DNA of 64,000 nucleotides from Streptomyces venezuelae (GTDB lineage Bacteria > Actinomycetota > Actinomycetes > Streptomycetales > Streptomycetaceae): contig NZ_CP029192.1 of NCBI RefSeq assembly GCF_008642315.1, positions 3,472,001 to 3,536,000 of the forward strand, given 5' to 3'. The notes beneath the pieces are model-generated. The model saw nothing but the letters and a program-made list of their open reading frames with translations. It made no database searches and had not been told where the DNA came from. A program made the translations under genes and the position numbers. Positions 1 through 8,494 of this stretch are shown piece by piece. Positions within the stretch are counted from its first letter, which is position 1. Each line of letters opens with the position of its first letter.

Positions 1-752
1 CCGCGCAGCGTCTCCGCCTCCTCGCCCTCGAAGGCGATACGGGGCTTGAAGCCCGCCTCGCGGCAGAGGTCGTCCGTGATGCGGCGCAGGCCGTACCCGG
101 GCTCCAGGGTCACGAACGCCTCCTCGGCGGTCTCGGCGAGGCGGACCCGCTTGCGGGACGCGAGGCGGTGGTCGTCGGGGACGACCAGGCGCAGGCGCTG
201 CTCGTCGAGGCGGCGGGCGACCAGGTCGGGTGCGTCGGGCACGGGTGAGGTGAGGCAGAGGTCGAGCTCGCCCGCGCGCAGCCGCTCCAGCATCGCCTCG
301 CCGTAGTTCTGGACGAGGCTGAAGCGGATGCGCGGGTGGTCGGCGCGGAAGGCGCGGATCAGTCCCGGGACCGTCTCCGAGCCCATGGTGTGCAGGAAGC
401 CGAAGGCGACCTTGCCTGAGGCCGGGTCGGCGTCGGCGCGGACGGACTCGGCGGCGCGCTCCACCTCGCCGAGGGCCCGCTCGACCGAGGTGAGGAAGGT
501 GCGGCCCGCCGGGGTGAGCGAGACCGTGCGGCCGCGGCGCGCGAACAGGTCGACGCCGAGGTCGCGTTCGAGCCGGACGAGGGCGCGGGACAGCGTCGAC
601 TGGGGGATCCGCAGCTGCTCGGCGGCGCGTGTCACGTGCTCGGTGCGGGCGACCCCCGCGAAGTACGCGAGGCGTGGCGCGAGCAGCGTCACGATGTCCT
701 GCGCGTCACTGTTCTGTGACACATGCGGCTGTGACCTGTGCTGATGCTGCAT
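1..752 (-). CDS. LysR-family transcriptional regulator (C-terminus cut by window edge)
   Basis: The minus strand encodes about 250 residues, from an ATG at 752 to beyond the left edge. The N-terminal winged HTH contains AAEQLRIPQSTLSRALVRLE, the classic LysR pattern. It is followed by a LysR_substrate effector domain (region around FGFLHTMGSETVPGLI). The missing part is the end of the effector domain. It is divergent from an MFS transporter 63 bp away, the usual layout in which a LysR protein controls its neighbour and itself. The effector is unknown; the substrate of the transporter is the best guess. Confidence 0.9.
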   Translation of the reverse strand, partial: MQHQHRSQPHVSQNSDAQDIVTLLAPRLAYFAGVARTEHVTRAAEQLRIPQSTLSRALVRLERDLGVDLFARRGRTVSLTPAGRTFLTSVERALGEVERAAESVRADADPASGKVAFGFLHTMGSETVPGLIRAFRADHPRIRFSLVQNYGEAMLERLRAGELDLCLTSPVPDAPDLVARRLDEQRLRLVVPDDHRLASRKRVRLAETAEEAFVTLEPGYGLRRITDDLCREAGFKPRIAFEGEEAETLR

Positions 753-778
753 GGGAACGATTATGGGGTTTCCATGCA

Positions 779-808
779 TTGGACGCATCAAAAATCCAGT
801 CGTACGTT
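779..808 (+). promoter_or_regulatory. Candidate promoter of the MFS gene, leaderless type
   Basis: TTGGAC at 779-784 and TACGTT at 803-808 are separated by 18 bp and match -35/-10 consensus well. The -10 box ends exactly 7 nt before the ATG at 816, so transcription would begin at or next to the start codon. This decides the start of the transporter against the in-frame ATGs at 738 and 774, which would lie upstream of the transcription start. The near-palindrome TCCATGCATTGGA overlaps the -35 and may be a LysR site. Confidence 0.5.
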
Positions 809-815
809 TCTGGAC

Positions 816-2102
816 ATGCCTGCTGCCAGTAGCGGGGCGTCCGTCACCCATGCGGTCGCCCCCGCCCCGCCGTCCCCCGATGCCGATACCCGACTGACCC
901 CGGGCGGGCCCGGCTACCGCCGGATGAGCTTCGCGCTCTTCCTCGCCGGCGTCGCCACTTTCGCCCTCCTCTACTCCACGCAGGCTCTCCTCCCCCTCGT
1001 CTCCGCCGACTTCGGCGTGAGCGCGAGCACGGCGAGCTGGACGGTGTCGGGTGCCACGGGCGCACTGGCCCTGTTCGTCCTGCCGCTGAGCGCGCTCAGC
1101 GAGCGCTACGGGCGGCGCACGATGATGACCGCCTCCCTCACCGTCGCCGTCGCCGTCGGGCTCCTCGTCCCCTTCTCCCCGTCGGTCGAGGTGCTGATCG
1201 CGCTGCGCGCGGTGCAGGGCGCGGCCCTCGCGGGGCTCCCCGCGTCCGCCATGGCGTTCCTCGCCGAAGAGGTGCGGCCCAAGGCTCTGGTCGCCGCGAT
1301 CGGCCTGTTCGTGGCGGGCAACTCCATCGGCGGGATGAGCGGGCGCATCGTCACGGGCTGGGTGGCGCAGGCCTGGGGGTGGCGCGCGGCCGTCGGTGTG
1401 GTCGGCGTCGTCGCGGTGCTGTGCGCGGTCGCCTTCCGCGTACTGCTGCCCGCGCCCCGGCACTTCGCCCCGGGCCCGCTCAGCCCCAGGTCGCTCGCGC
1501 GCACGGTGCGCACGCATCTGTCGAACCCGCTCCTGTGCAGGCTGTACGCGATCGGGGCGCTGTTCATGACCGTGTTCGGCGCGGTCTACACGGTGATCGG
1601 GTACCGCCTCACGGAGGCACCGTTCTCACTGCCGCAGGGCGTCATCGGCTCGATCTTCCTGGTCTACCTCGTCGGCACGGTCTCGTCGGCCGCCGCCGGG
1701 CGGCTCGTGACGCGACTCGGGCGGCGCGGCGCGCTGTACCTGGCGGTGAGCACGACGGCGGGCGGGCTGCTGCTCTCCCTCTCCCCTTCGCTGGTCCTGG
1801 TGCTGCTGGGGCTGGTTCTGATCACGGCCGGGTTCTTCGCGGGGCACGCGGTCGCGTCCTCGTCGGTGAGCCGGACGGCGACGGCCGGGCGCGCGCAGGC
1901 GTCCGCGCTCTACCAGTCCGCGTACTACCTGGGCTCCAGCGCCGGCGGCACGCTCGGCGCGGTCGCCTTCCACGCGGGCGGCTGGGCCGGGACGGTCGGG
2001 CTCGGCCTCCTCGCGGTGCTCGGCGTCGTGTCGGTGACGGTGTGGGGGTCGCGCGCGGCGCGGGCGCAGGAGCGGCGCACGCTCGTGGCCCGCTCCTGCT
2101 GA
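816..2102 (+). CDS. MFS transporter (AraJ/YnfM-like, 12 TM)
   Basis: The product is 428 residues from the ATG at 816. It is a major facilitator protein with about twelve hydrophobic segments. The cytoplasmic motif ALSERYGRRTMM between TM2 and TM3 is the MFS A-motif, and a related RLVTRLGRRGAL follows TM8. The family resembles the YnfM/AraJ group of small-molecule exporters, usually paired with a LysR gene as here. Substrate is not predictable. The N-terminus (Ala/Pro-rich, about 35 residues) is cytoplasmic and not conserved in the family. Expression is probably controlled by the divergent LysR gene. Confidence 0.85.
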   Translation: MPAASSGASVTHAVAPAPPSPDADTRLTPGGPGYRRMSFALFLAGVATFALLYSTQALLPLVSADFGVSASTASWTVSGATGALALFVLPLSALSERYGRRTMMTASLTVAVAVGLLVPFSPSVEVLIALRAVQGAALAGLPASAMAFLAEEVRPKALVAAIGLFVAGNSIGGMSGRIVTGWVAQAWGWRAAVGVVGVVAVLCAVAFRVLLPAPRHFAPGPLSPRSLARTVRTHLSNPLLCRLYAIGALFMTVFGAVYTVIGYRLTEAPFSLPQGVIGSIFLVYLVGTVSSAAAGRLVTRLGRRGALYLAVSTTAGGLLLSLSPSLVLVLLGLVLITAGFFAGHAVASSSVSRTATAGRAQASALYQSAYYLGSSAGGTLGAVAFHAGGWAGTVGLGLLAVLGVVSVTVWGSRAARAQERRTLVARSC

Positions 2103-2230
2103 CTCCTGGCCCGCCCCCTGTTTTCACCTGCGGGTTTTCCCACTCCGGGGGCCGTTGTCAGTGGGCTGCGGTAGCTTCCGATGTGTTGGGCCTCACATAG
2201 GGCTCTCTCGCAGCGCAGGGGTGGGTTGGG

Positions 2231-3214
2231 ATGAGCGACATCGCAGGGACGACGACCGATCTGGACGTCACGCTGGAGAAACACCGGGTCGAACTGACCG
2301 GGTACTGCTACCGCATGCTCGGCTCGGCCTTCGAGGCCGAGGACGCCGTGCAGGACACGATGGTGCGGGCCTGGCGCAGCTTCGAGAAGTTCGAGGGCCG
2401 CTCCAGCGTCCGGTCCTGGCTGTACCGCATCGCGACGAACGTCTGCCTCGACATGCTGAACGCGGGCAACCGCCGCGCCCGCCCCATGGACCTGACCGCC
2501 GCGGCGCCGCTGGCACAGGCCGCGCTCAATCCGCGCCCGGACAACACCTGGCTCGAGCCGATCCCGGACGCCCGTGTCCTGCCGACCGTCGGTGACCCCG
2601 CGGAGGCGGCCGTCGCCAAGGAGTCGGTGCGCCTCGCGTTCGTCGCCGCGTTGCAGAGCCTGCCGCCCAAGCAGCGCGCCGTGCTCATCCTGCGCGAGGT
2701 CCTCGCCTGGAAGGCCAGCGAGGTCGCCGAGCTGATCGACACGTCCGTCGCCTCGGTGAACAGCGCGCTGCAACGGGCCCGCGCCACCCTCGCCGAGCGG
2801 CCGGAGGACGACACGGCCGTCTCCGACCCGCTCGACGAGGAGCAGCAGAAGCTCCTGGAGCGGTACGTCGCCGCGTTCGAGGGCTATGACATGGCGGCGC
2901 TGACCGCGCTGCTCGCCGAGGACGCCGTCATGACGATGCCGCCGTTCGACCTGTGGCTGCGCGGCACGGACGACATCACGGGCTTCATGACCACGATCGG
3001 CGCGTCGTGTGCCAACAGCCGCCTGGTCCCGGTGAACGTGAACGGCACACCGGGCTTCGCGCACTACAAGCCGGACCCCGACAACGGCGGTTTCGCTCCC
3101 TGGGCGATCCAGGTCATCGAGATCTCAGAGGGCCGGATCACCGGCTTCCACTGCTTCCTGGACACGCCCCGGTGGTTCCCGCTGTTCGGGATGCCCCTCC
3201 ATCTCGACGACTAG
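2231..3214 (+). CDS. ECF RNA polymerase sigma factor, SigG-type with SnoaL-like C-terminal domain
   Basis: The product is 327 residues. Region 2 (about residues 20-85) contains GYCYRMLGSAFEAEDAVQDT and a WLYRIATNVCLD segment. Region 4 (about 140-190) contains LPPKQRAVLILREVLAWKASEVAELI, the HTH that reads the -35. Residues about 200-327 form a SnoaL-like domain (ALLAEDAVMTMPPF), typical of the long SigG/SigX5 group, where the extension replaces a classical anti-sigma factor as control element. The ATG is preceded by a GGGTGGG ribosome-binding site. The 3' end overlaps the convergent STAS gene by 90 bp. Confidence 0.88.
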   Translation: MSDIAGTTTDLDVTLEKHRVELTGYCYRMLGSAFEAEDAVQDTMVRAWRSFEKFEGRSSVRSWLYRIATNVCLDMLNAGNRRARPMDLTAAAPLAQAALNPRPDNTWLEPIPDARVLPTVGDPAEAAVAKESVRLAFVAALQSLPPKQRAVLILREVLAWKASEVAELIDTSVASVNSALQRARATLAERPEDDTAVSDPLDEEQQKLLERYVAAFEGYDMAALTALLAEDAVMTMPPFDLWLRGTDDITGFMTTIGASCANSRLVPVNVNGTPGFAHYKPDPDNGGFAPWAIQVIEISEGRITGFHCFLDTPRWFPLFGMPLHLDD

Positions 3215-3529
3215 ACCGAGGAGCTCGACGAGACCCACGAGACCGAGCAGGGCCAGCAGGGCGGGGGTGGGGTTCCTGAGGCGGATCCGGCCCCCGGCTC
3301 TGCGGGCGGCGAGGTGCAGGCGGGCGACGGCGTCCACGGTCGGCAGGTCGGCGGTGGTGACGGCGGCGACGTCGCAGATCACGTCGCCCCCGTGCGGCCC
3401 GTGCCGGGCAGCGGCCACGCGCTCGCTCAGGTGCGGGACGTCTGCGGGGCCCAGTGGGCCCGCGATGCGGATGAGGTTCTCTTCGTCAGCAGCCACGCAA
3501 GGGTGACCGGCCGGGCGGCCAGAACTCAT
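3125..3529 (-). CDS. STAS-domain protein (anti-anti-sigma type)
   Basis: The product is 134 residues. Residues about 15-100 look like a STAS fold: IRIAGPLGPADVPHL, then VICDVAAVTTADLPTVDAVARL, which occupies the place of the phosphorylatable Ser/Thr loop of SpoIIAA-like antagonists (ADLPT). Such proteins bind anti-sigma factors or sense partners in stressosomes. The C-terminal tail after residue 100 is charged and lies entirely within the overlap with the sigma gene. An alternative GTG start at 3496 would remove the first 11 residues. It lies 31 bp after the Uma2 gene on the same strand and may be co-transcribed with it. Confidence 0.65.
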   Translation of the reverse strand: MSSGRPAGHPCVAADEENLIRIAGPLGPADVPHLSERVAAARHGPHGGDVICDVAAVTTADLPTVDAVARLHLAARRAGGRIRLRNPTPALLALLGLVGLVELLGLVVEMEGHPEQREPPGRVQEAVEAGDPAL

Positions 3530-3560
3530 CGGTGGGGCGGTTCAGCAACGCGCCCGGGGC

Positions 3561-4145
3561 TCAGTCGCAGGGGAACGCGCTGGTGTCGAAGTCCAGGTCG
3601 AAGGGGGCGGGCAAGGTGATCGGCTCGCCGAACTTGCAGGCCCGCAGGGTGCGGTAGACGTCTCCGCGAGGTTCGCCGTAGAGCGTGATGGTCGGGCCGC
3701 CGGGGGCCCACCGGTCGATGAGCAGGTAAAGGGGGATGCCTGCGGCGGCGTACGCGGCGGGTTTGCTGACGCGGTCATGACGGGCGTTGGACGGCGAAGT
3801 CACCTCGACCACGAGTTCGGCGGCGCCGGCCGGGACGTGTGTACCCGGGCCTTCGACCTCCGCGACGGGCAGGGCGACCAGGTCGGGGATGAACATGCCC
3901 AGCCTGGACGGTACGGCGAGGGACAGCGTCTGGTAGATGCCCCAGTCGTCCGGGAGCACGGAGTAGAGGCAGCGCTGAACCTTCTCCGCGATGACGTTGT
4001 GTTCATTCGACGGGCTGGGCGACACGGTGACGACCCCCTCGACGATCTCCACCTTGCTGCCCTCGGGCCAGTCCATCTCTTCCCAGAGACGGACGAGGTC
4101 GTCCCAGCTCTGACCGGAGTCATGGCCGACGGTGAGTGCGCTCAT
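3561..4145 (-). CDS. Uma2-family (DUF820) putative PD-(D/E)XK nuclease-fold protein
   Basis: The product is 194 residues from ATG 4145, chosen because GAGGAG lies 5 nt upstream. The Uma2 signature is clear: VEIVEGVVTVSPSPSNEHN early, GMFIPDLVALP in the middle (the PD motif), and ELVVEVTSPSNARHDRVSK (E..V.SPS...D...K), then YAAAGIPLYLLID. These residues form the PD-(D/E)XK nuclease core. The family is greatly expanded in Streptomyces and cyanobacteria and its biological role is unknown. Confidence 0.85.
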   Translation of the reverse strand: MSALTVGHDSGQSWDDLVRLWEEMDWPEGSKVEIVEGVVTVSPSPSNEHNVIAEKVQRCLYSVLPDDWGIYQTLSLAVPSRLGMFIPDLVALPVAEVEGPGTHVPAGAAELVVEVTSPSNARHDRVSKPAAYAAAGIPLYLLIDRWAPGGPTITLYGEPRGDVYRTLRACKFGEPITLPAPFDLDFDTSAFPCD

Positions 4146-4235
4146 GGCGGTCTCCTCTTTCGGTGCGTCGCCGATCCCAGCATGCCGAACGGGACCGGCG
4201 GCGGTCCACCGATCCCGTTCACCCGTACGAGTCCC

Positions 4236-4285
4236 GTCAGGGGCGCGGGGACTGCGCGACCAGCCCCCACGCGCCCGCAGCAGAC
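4236..4285. repeat. Probable Streptomyces dispersed intergenic element
   Basis: The stretch beginning GGGGCGCGGGGACTGCGCGA and continuing into ACCAGCCCCCACGCGCCCGC resembles, from memory, a short GC-rich palindromic sequence scattered through Streptomyces intergenic regions. It lies in the 150 bp gap between the Uma2 gene start and the 3' end of deoA and could also end deoA transcription. Only one copy was seen in this window, so the repeat status rests on recall. Confidence 0.35.
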
Positions 4286-4297
4286 GAATCAGACGGA

Positions 4298-5575
4298 TCA
4301 GCCGATGCGGTCCAGGACAATCGGCGTCGCCGAGAAGTCCGTGCCCGCCGGGGCGATGTCGAACGACCCCTCCACGGACTGGAGCGCGTACGCGAACCGC
4401 TCCGGCGTATCCGTGTGGAGGGTGAGCAGCGGCGCGCCCGCCTCGACGGAGTCCCCCGGCTTGGCATGGAGTTCGACGCCCGCGCCCGCCTGGACCACGT
4501 CCTCCTTCCGCGCACGCCCCGCACCGAGCCGCCAGGCGGCGACGCCGATGTCGTACGCGTCGAGGCGGGTGAGCACGCCCGACGACGGAGCCGTCACCAC
4601 GTGCGTCTCGCGTGCCACCGGCAGCGCCGCGTCCGGGTCGCCGCCCTGCGCCGCGATCATGCGACGCCACACGTCCATCGCCGAACCGTCCGCGAGCGCC
4701 TTCGCGGGGTCGGCGTCCTTGAGGCCCGCCGCGTCCAGCATCTCGCGGGCCAGGGCGAGGGTGATCTCGACGACGTCCGCCGGGCCGCCGCCCGCGAGGA
4801 CCTCCACCGACTCGCGGACCTCAAGGGCGTTGCCGGCCGTCAGGCCGAGCGGCGTCGACATGTCGGTGAGGAGCGCCGCCGTGCGGACGCCGCTGTCCGT
4901 GCCGAGCTCGACCATCGTGGAGGCCAGCTCGCGCGCGTCGTCCAGGTTCTTCATGAAGGCGCCGGTGCCGACCTTCACGTCGAGGACGAGAGAGCCGGTC
5001 CCCTCGGCGATCTTCTTGGACATGATGGAGGAGGCGATGAGCGGGATCGCCTCCACCGTGCCGGTCACGTCACGGAGCGCGTACAGCTTCTTGTCGGCCG
5101 GGGCCAGGCCGTCGCCCGCCGCGCAGATGACCGAGCCGACGCCCTCCAGCACGTTGAGCATCTCCTCGTTGGAGAGCAGCGCCCGCCAGCCGGGGATGGC
5201 CTCCAGCTTGTCGAGCGTGCCGCCGGTGTGGCCGAGGCCGCGGCCCGAGAGCTGCGGTACGGCCGCGCCGCACGCGGCGACCAGCGGGGCGAGCGGCAGC
5301 GTGATCTTGTCGCCGACGCCGCCGGTGGAGTGCTTGTCGGCGGTGGGGCGGGAGAGCGAGGAGAAGTCCATGCGCTCGCCGGACGCGATCATCGCGGCGG
5401 TCCAGCGGGCGATCTCCTTGCGGTTCATGCCGTTGAGGAGGATCGCCATCGCGAGGGACGACATCTGTTCGTCGGCGACCGTGCCACGCGTGTACGCGTC
5501 GATGACCCAGTCGATCTGTTCGTCGCTCAGCTCGCCCCGGTCGCGCTTGGTGCGGATGACGGAGATGACGTCCAT
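4298..5575 (-). CDS. deoA: Thymidine phosphorylase
   Basis: The product is 425 residues, full length for the family. The enzyme phosphorolyses thymidine (and often deoxyuridine) to the base and deoxyribose 1-phosphate. KHSTGGVGDK (near residue 83) is the phosphate-binding signature of nucleoside phosphorylase family 2. The glycosyl-transferase helical domain with VISVIRTKRDRGELSDEQID opens the protein. The ATG at 5575 is preferred over the ATG at 5581 because AAGGA sits at good spacing only for the former. It is separated from upstream cdd by a hairpin and has its own promoter/operator, so deoA is a separate unit within the nucleoside salvage locus. Confidence 0.95.
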   Translation of the reverse strand: MDVISVIRTKRDRGELSDEQIDWVIDAYTRGTVADEQMSSLAMAILLNGMNRKEIARWTAAMIASGERMDFSSLSRPTADKHSTGGVGDKITLPLAPLVAACGAAVPQLSGRGLGHTGGTLDKLEAIPGWRALLSNEEMLNVLEGVGSVICAAGDGLAPADKKLYALRDVTGTVEAIPLIASSIMSKKIAEGTGSLVLDVKVGTGAFMKNLDDARELASTMVELGTDSGVRTAALLTDMSTPLGLTAGNALEVRESVEVLAGGGPADVVEITLALAREMLDAAGLKDADPAKALADGSAMDVWRRMIAAQGGDPDAALPVARETHVVTAPSSGVLTRLDAYDIGVAAWRLGAGRARKEDVVQAGAGVELHAKPGDSVEAGAPLLTLHTDTPERFAYALQSVEGSFDIAPAGTDFSATPIVLDRIG

Positions 5576-5625
5576 TGGCATGTCCTTCCGGCGGTACGAC
5601 AGCGTACGTACGTGGATATGCGGCG

Positions 5626-5642
5626 ACTCTACGCGCATAGAG
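5626..5642 (-). promoter_or_regulatory. deoA promoter with nucleoside-locus palindrome
   Basis: CTCTACGCGCATAGAG at 5627-5642 is a 16 bp inverted repeat with one mismatched pair. The minus strand reads TAGAGT at 5631-5626 as a -10 hexamer, with TTCATC 17 bp upstream as a weak -35. The palindrome therefore overlaps the promoter, as a repressor site would. The same CTACGCGC core occurs before the ABC ATPase and both bmp genes. Confidence 0.5.
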
Positions 5643-5656
5643 CCGGGAGATGAAGG

Positions 5657-5693
5657 CGGCCCCGCACCCGAGATCATCAAGGGGGCGGGGCCG
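5657..5693 (-). terminator. Hairpin terminator between cdd and deoA
   Basis: CGGCCCCGC (5657-5665) and GCGGGGCCG (5685-5693) are perfect 9 bp arms around a 19 nt loop, beginning 5 bp after the cdd stop codon. It would end the transport/cdd transcript before the separate deoA promoter. Confidence 0.6.
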
Positions 5694-5697
5694 TCGG

Positions 5698-6099
5698 TCA
5701 GTTGAGGTGCTGCGGGCCGAACGCGTCCGGGAGCATGTCGCCGAGCGTCCGCACGCCCGATGGCGTCTCCATGACGAGGTCGGCGCCCCCGAACTCGTAC
5801 AGGAGCTGGCGGCAGCGGCCGCACGGCATCAGGATCTCGCCCTTGCCGTCCACGCACGTGAAGTGGGTGAGGCGGCCGCCGCCGGTCAGTTGGAGCTGCG
5901 AGACCAGGCCGCACTCGGCGCACAGGCCGAGGCCGTAGGAGGCGTTCTCCACGTTGCAGCCGGAGACCGTCCTGCCGTCGTCGACCAGGGCCGCGGCACC
6001 GACCGGGAAGCCCGAGTAGGGCGCGTACGCACGGGACATGGCCTCGCGCGCCGCTTCCCGCAGGGAGTCCCAGTCGGTGTCCGTGGCGGCAGTCGTCAC
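5698..6099 (-). CDS. cdd: Cytidine deaminase
   Basis: The product is 133 residues, the size of the small tetrameric zinc cytidine deaminases. It converts (deoxy)cytidine to (deoxy)uridine, feeding thymidine/uridine phosphorolysis. Zinc ligands are in CAEC (with the catalytic Glu) and PCGRCRQ. CNVENASYG binds the nucleoside. The start is GTG 6099, overlapping the permease stop by 4 nt (GTGA), which indicates translational coupling with the transporter. Confidence 0.95.
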   Translation of the reverse strand: MTTAATDTDWDSLREAAREAMSRAYAPYSGFPVGAAALVDDGRTVSGCNVENASYGLGLCAECGLVSQLQLTGGGRLTHFTCVDGKGEILMPCGRCRQLLYEFGGADLVMETPSGVRTLGDMLPDAFGPQHLN

Positions 6100-7358
6100 T
6101 TTCCTTGGCCCTTCCTGTACGGCATTCCGTCCGCCTTCGGCATCCGGAGTCGCTGGGCGGAGAGCGAGAGGACCAGCAGGGTCACCACGTACGGAGTGGC
6201 GGTGACGACCTGGTTGGGCACCTCGTCGGTCAAGCCGTACCACAGGAACATCAGCGCGGAGACGGCCGCGGTGATCACCGCGGGGACGTACCGCTTGCGC
6301 CAGGCGAGGTAGATCGCGCCGATGACCAGCAGGATCGCGATGAGCAGGAGCAGCGCGTGGACGTTGGTGCCGCCACCCCGGAGCTTCAGGCTGTCGGTGT
6401 AACCGAACAGGCCCGCGCCGAGCGCGAGTCCGCCCGGCATCCAGTTGCCAAAGATCATCGCGGCGAGGCCGATGTAGCCGCGGCCGCCGGTCTGGCCCTC
6501 CAGGTAGATGTTGGAGGCGACCAGGGAGAGGAAGGCGCCGCCGAGTCCGGCGAGGCCGCCGGAGATGATCACGGCCAGGTACTTGTACTTGTACACGTTG
6601 ACGCCGAGCGACTCGGCCGCGATCGGGTTCTCGCCGCAGGAGCGCAGGCGCAGACCGAACGAGGTGCGCCACAGGATCCACCAGCTCAGCGGGACCATGG
6701 CGACCGCGACCACGGTCAGCGGGGAGAGGTCGGTGATGAGACCGCCGATGAGGCCCGCGAGGTCCGAGACGAGGAACCAGTGCTTGTCGTTGAGGTCCTG
6801 GAGCCAGTCGGAGAGGCCCGGCACGGAGAAGGTGCCGAGCGACTCGACGGGCGGCGACTGCTTCGACGTACCGCCCTCCTCGCCCTCGAAGGCGAAGGTG
6901 GAGAGGTAGCGGGTGGCGCCCAGGGCGAGGATGTTGAGGGCCACACCGGAGACGATGTGGTTGACGTTGAACGTGATCGTGACGATCGCGTGCAGCAGCC
7001 CGCCGAGCGCGCCGCCGACGATGCCGAACAGGACGCCCACCCAGGGGCCCCACTGGAAGCCGGCCCAGGCACCGAACCAGGTGCCGAGGATCAGCATGCC
7101 TTCGAGGCCGATGTTGACGACGCCCGCCCGCTCGGCCCAGAGGCCGCCGAGTCCGGCGAGGCCGATCGGCACGGCGAGCTTGAGGGCCGTGGACATCTGG
7201 CCGGTGGACGTGATGCCGTCCGCGCCGGTGACGAGGCGGACCACGGAGGTCAGCACCAGGACACCCGCGATGATCAGCAGGAGGACGGGGAGCGAGACGC
7301 GGCGGCGGCCCGGTGCGGGCTGCTCGGCCGGGGCCTTGGCGACGGTTGCCGAGCTCAT
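6096..7358 (-). CDS. Nucleoside ABC transporter permease 2 (NupQ/BmpC-like)
   Basis: The product is 420 residues with about nine or ten membrane segments and the BPD_transp_2 family pattern (GLWAERAGVVNIGLEGMLI and NVNHIVSGVALNILALG). It pairs with the next permease to form the channel of a guanosine/nucleoside importer of the bmp type. A polar insertion of about 45 residues near position 170 (EGEEGG to LNDKHW) lies between membrane segments. It overlaps both neighbours by 4 nt. Confidence 0.9.
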   Translation of the reverse strand: MSSATVAKAPAEQPAPGRRRVSLPVLLLIIAGVLVLTSVVRLVTGADGITSTGQMSTALKLAVPIGLAGLGGLWAERAGVVNIGLEGMLILGTWFGAWAGFQWGPWVGVLFGIVGGALGGLLHAIVTITFNVNHIVSGVALNILALGATRYLSTFAFEGEEGGTSKQSPPVESLGTFSVPGLSDWLQDLNDKHWFLVSDLAGLIGGLITDLSPLTVVAVAMVPLSWWILWRTSFGLRLRSCGENPIAAESLGVNVYKYKYLAVIISGGLAGLGGAFLSLVASNIYLEGQTGGRGYIGLAAMIFGNWMPGGLALGAGLFGYTDSLKLRGGGTNVHALLLLIAILLVIGAIYLAWRKRYVPAVITAAVSALMFLWYGLTDEVPNQVVTATPYVVTLLVLSLSAQRLRMPKADGMPYRKGQGK

Positions 7359-8494
7359 CGGGCAGCCACCTCCTTCACGGAGTCGTTGTTGCCGTTGTTG
7401 CCGTTCGCCCGGGCGGCGGCGGCCAGTTCCTCACCGACGCGGCGCTGCTGGCGGCGCAGGCCCCAGCGGCGCACCTCCTCGTAGGAGACGACGACCGCGA
7501 TCACGATGAGGCCCTGCATGATCACCGCGATCTCCTTGTCGTACGCCTCGGGCTGGGCGTAGTCGAGGGCGGGCGACGCCTTGTCGAGGAAGGCCCAGAG
7601 CAGCGACGCGAAGGCGATGCCGACGGGGTTGTTGCGGCCGAGGAGCGCGATGCCGATGGCGGTGAAGCCGAGGCCCGCGGGGAAGGAGAGGCTGTACGTG
7701 TGGGTGTCGCCGAGCAGGATCGGCAGGCCGGCGAGGCCCGAGACCGCGCCGGAGATCAGCATCGCGCTGAGCACCATGCGCTTGGCGTTGACACCGCTGG
7801 CGGCGGCGGCCGACTCGGAGGCGCCGGTGGCGCGCAGGTCGAAGCCGAACCGGGTGCGGTTGAGGACCAGCCAGTACAGGACGCCCGCGAGCACCGAGAT
7901 GATCACGAAGCCGTAGATCTCGCCGCCCGCGACCTCGATGCCGGGGAACCAGCCGGACTTCTCCATGACGCCGGTGGTCTGGTTGTTGCCGACCGGGACG
8001 CCGAAGTTCTCGGTGAGGGTGAGGTAGGCGATGACGCTCGTCGCGATGGCGTTGAGCATGATCGTCGCGACGACCTCGCTGACGCCGCGGGTGGTCTTGA
8101 GGACGCCCGCGATGCCCGCCCAGAAGGCGCCGGTCAGCATGGCGACCACCATCAGCATGGGGATCTGCAGGAAGGACGGCAGCGCGAGGTGCGTGCCGAC
8201 GACGGCGGTCACCATCGCGGCGAGCCGGTACTGGCCGTCGACGCCGATGTTGAACAGGTTCATGCGGAAGCCGATGGCCACCGCGAGCGCCGCCAGGTAG
8301 TACATGCCGGCCTGGTTGAGGATCAGCACCTGGACGTCGGAGAAGGTGGCCTGCTCCAGCATCAGGCTGTACGGCTCGATCGGGCTCTTGCCCGAGGCGA
8401 GCAGCACGACCGAGGTCAGCGCCACGGCCGCGATCAGGGCGATGACCGGTCCGGCCACCGCGAGGAGCACGCGCTCCTTGTCGAACTTCTTCAT
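7355..8494 (-). CDS. Nucleoside ABC transporter permease 1 (NupP/BmpB-like)
   Basis: The product is 379 residues. The start ATG 8494 gives MKKFDKERVLLAVAGPVIAL, a short basic cytoplasmic leader before TM1. GFRMNLFNIGVDGQYRLAAM is the family motif of the first half, and GVSEVVATIMLNAIA matches the EAA-like coupling region. The C-terminus is polar and Ala/Asn rich (GNNGNN). It overlaps the ATPase gene and the second permease by 4 nt each, so the three translate as one block. Confidence 0.9.
   Translation of the reverse strand: MKKFDKERVLLAVAGPVIALIAAVALTSVVLLASGKSPIEPYSLMLEQATFSDVQVLILNQAGMYYLAALAVAIGFRMNLFNIGVDGQYRLAAMVTAVVGTHLALPSFLQIPMLMVVAMLTGAFWAGIAGVLKTTRGVSEVVATIMLNAIATSVIAYLTLTENFGVPVGNNQTTGVMEKSGWFPGIEVAGGEIYGFVIISVLAGVLYWLVLNRTRFGFDLRATGASESAAAASGVNAKRMVLSAMLISGAVSGLAGLPILLGDTHTYSLSFPAGLGFTAIGIALLGRNNPVGIAFASLLWAFLDKASPALDYAQPEAYDKEIAVIMQGLIVIAVVVSYEEVRRWGLRRQQRRVGEELAAAARANGNNGNNDSVKEVAAR

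Noticed and set aside
3777..5705. A 642-codon open frame on the plus strand across the Uma2 and deoA genes
   Set aside because: It is the antisense shadow of conserved genes, with Arg/Ala/Ser-rich low-complexity composition and no family motif. Similar long shadows over most genes here reflect GC-rich third positions.
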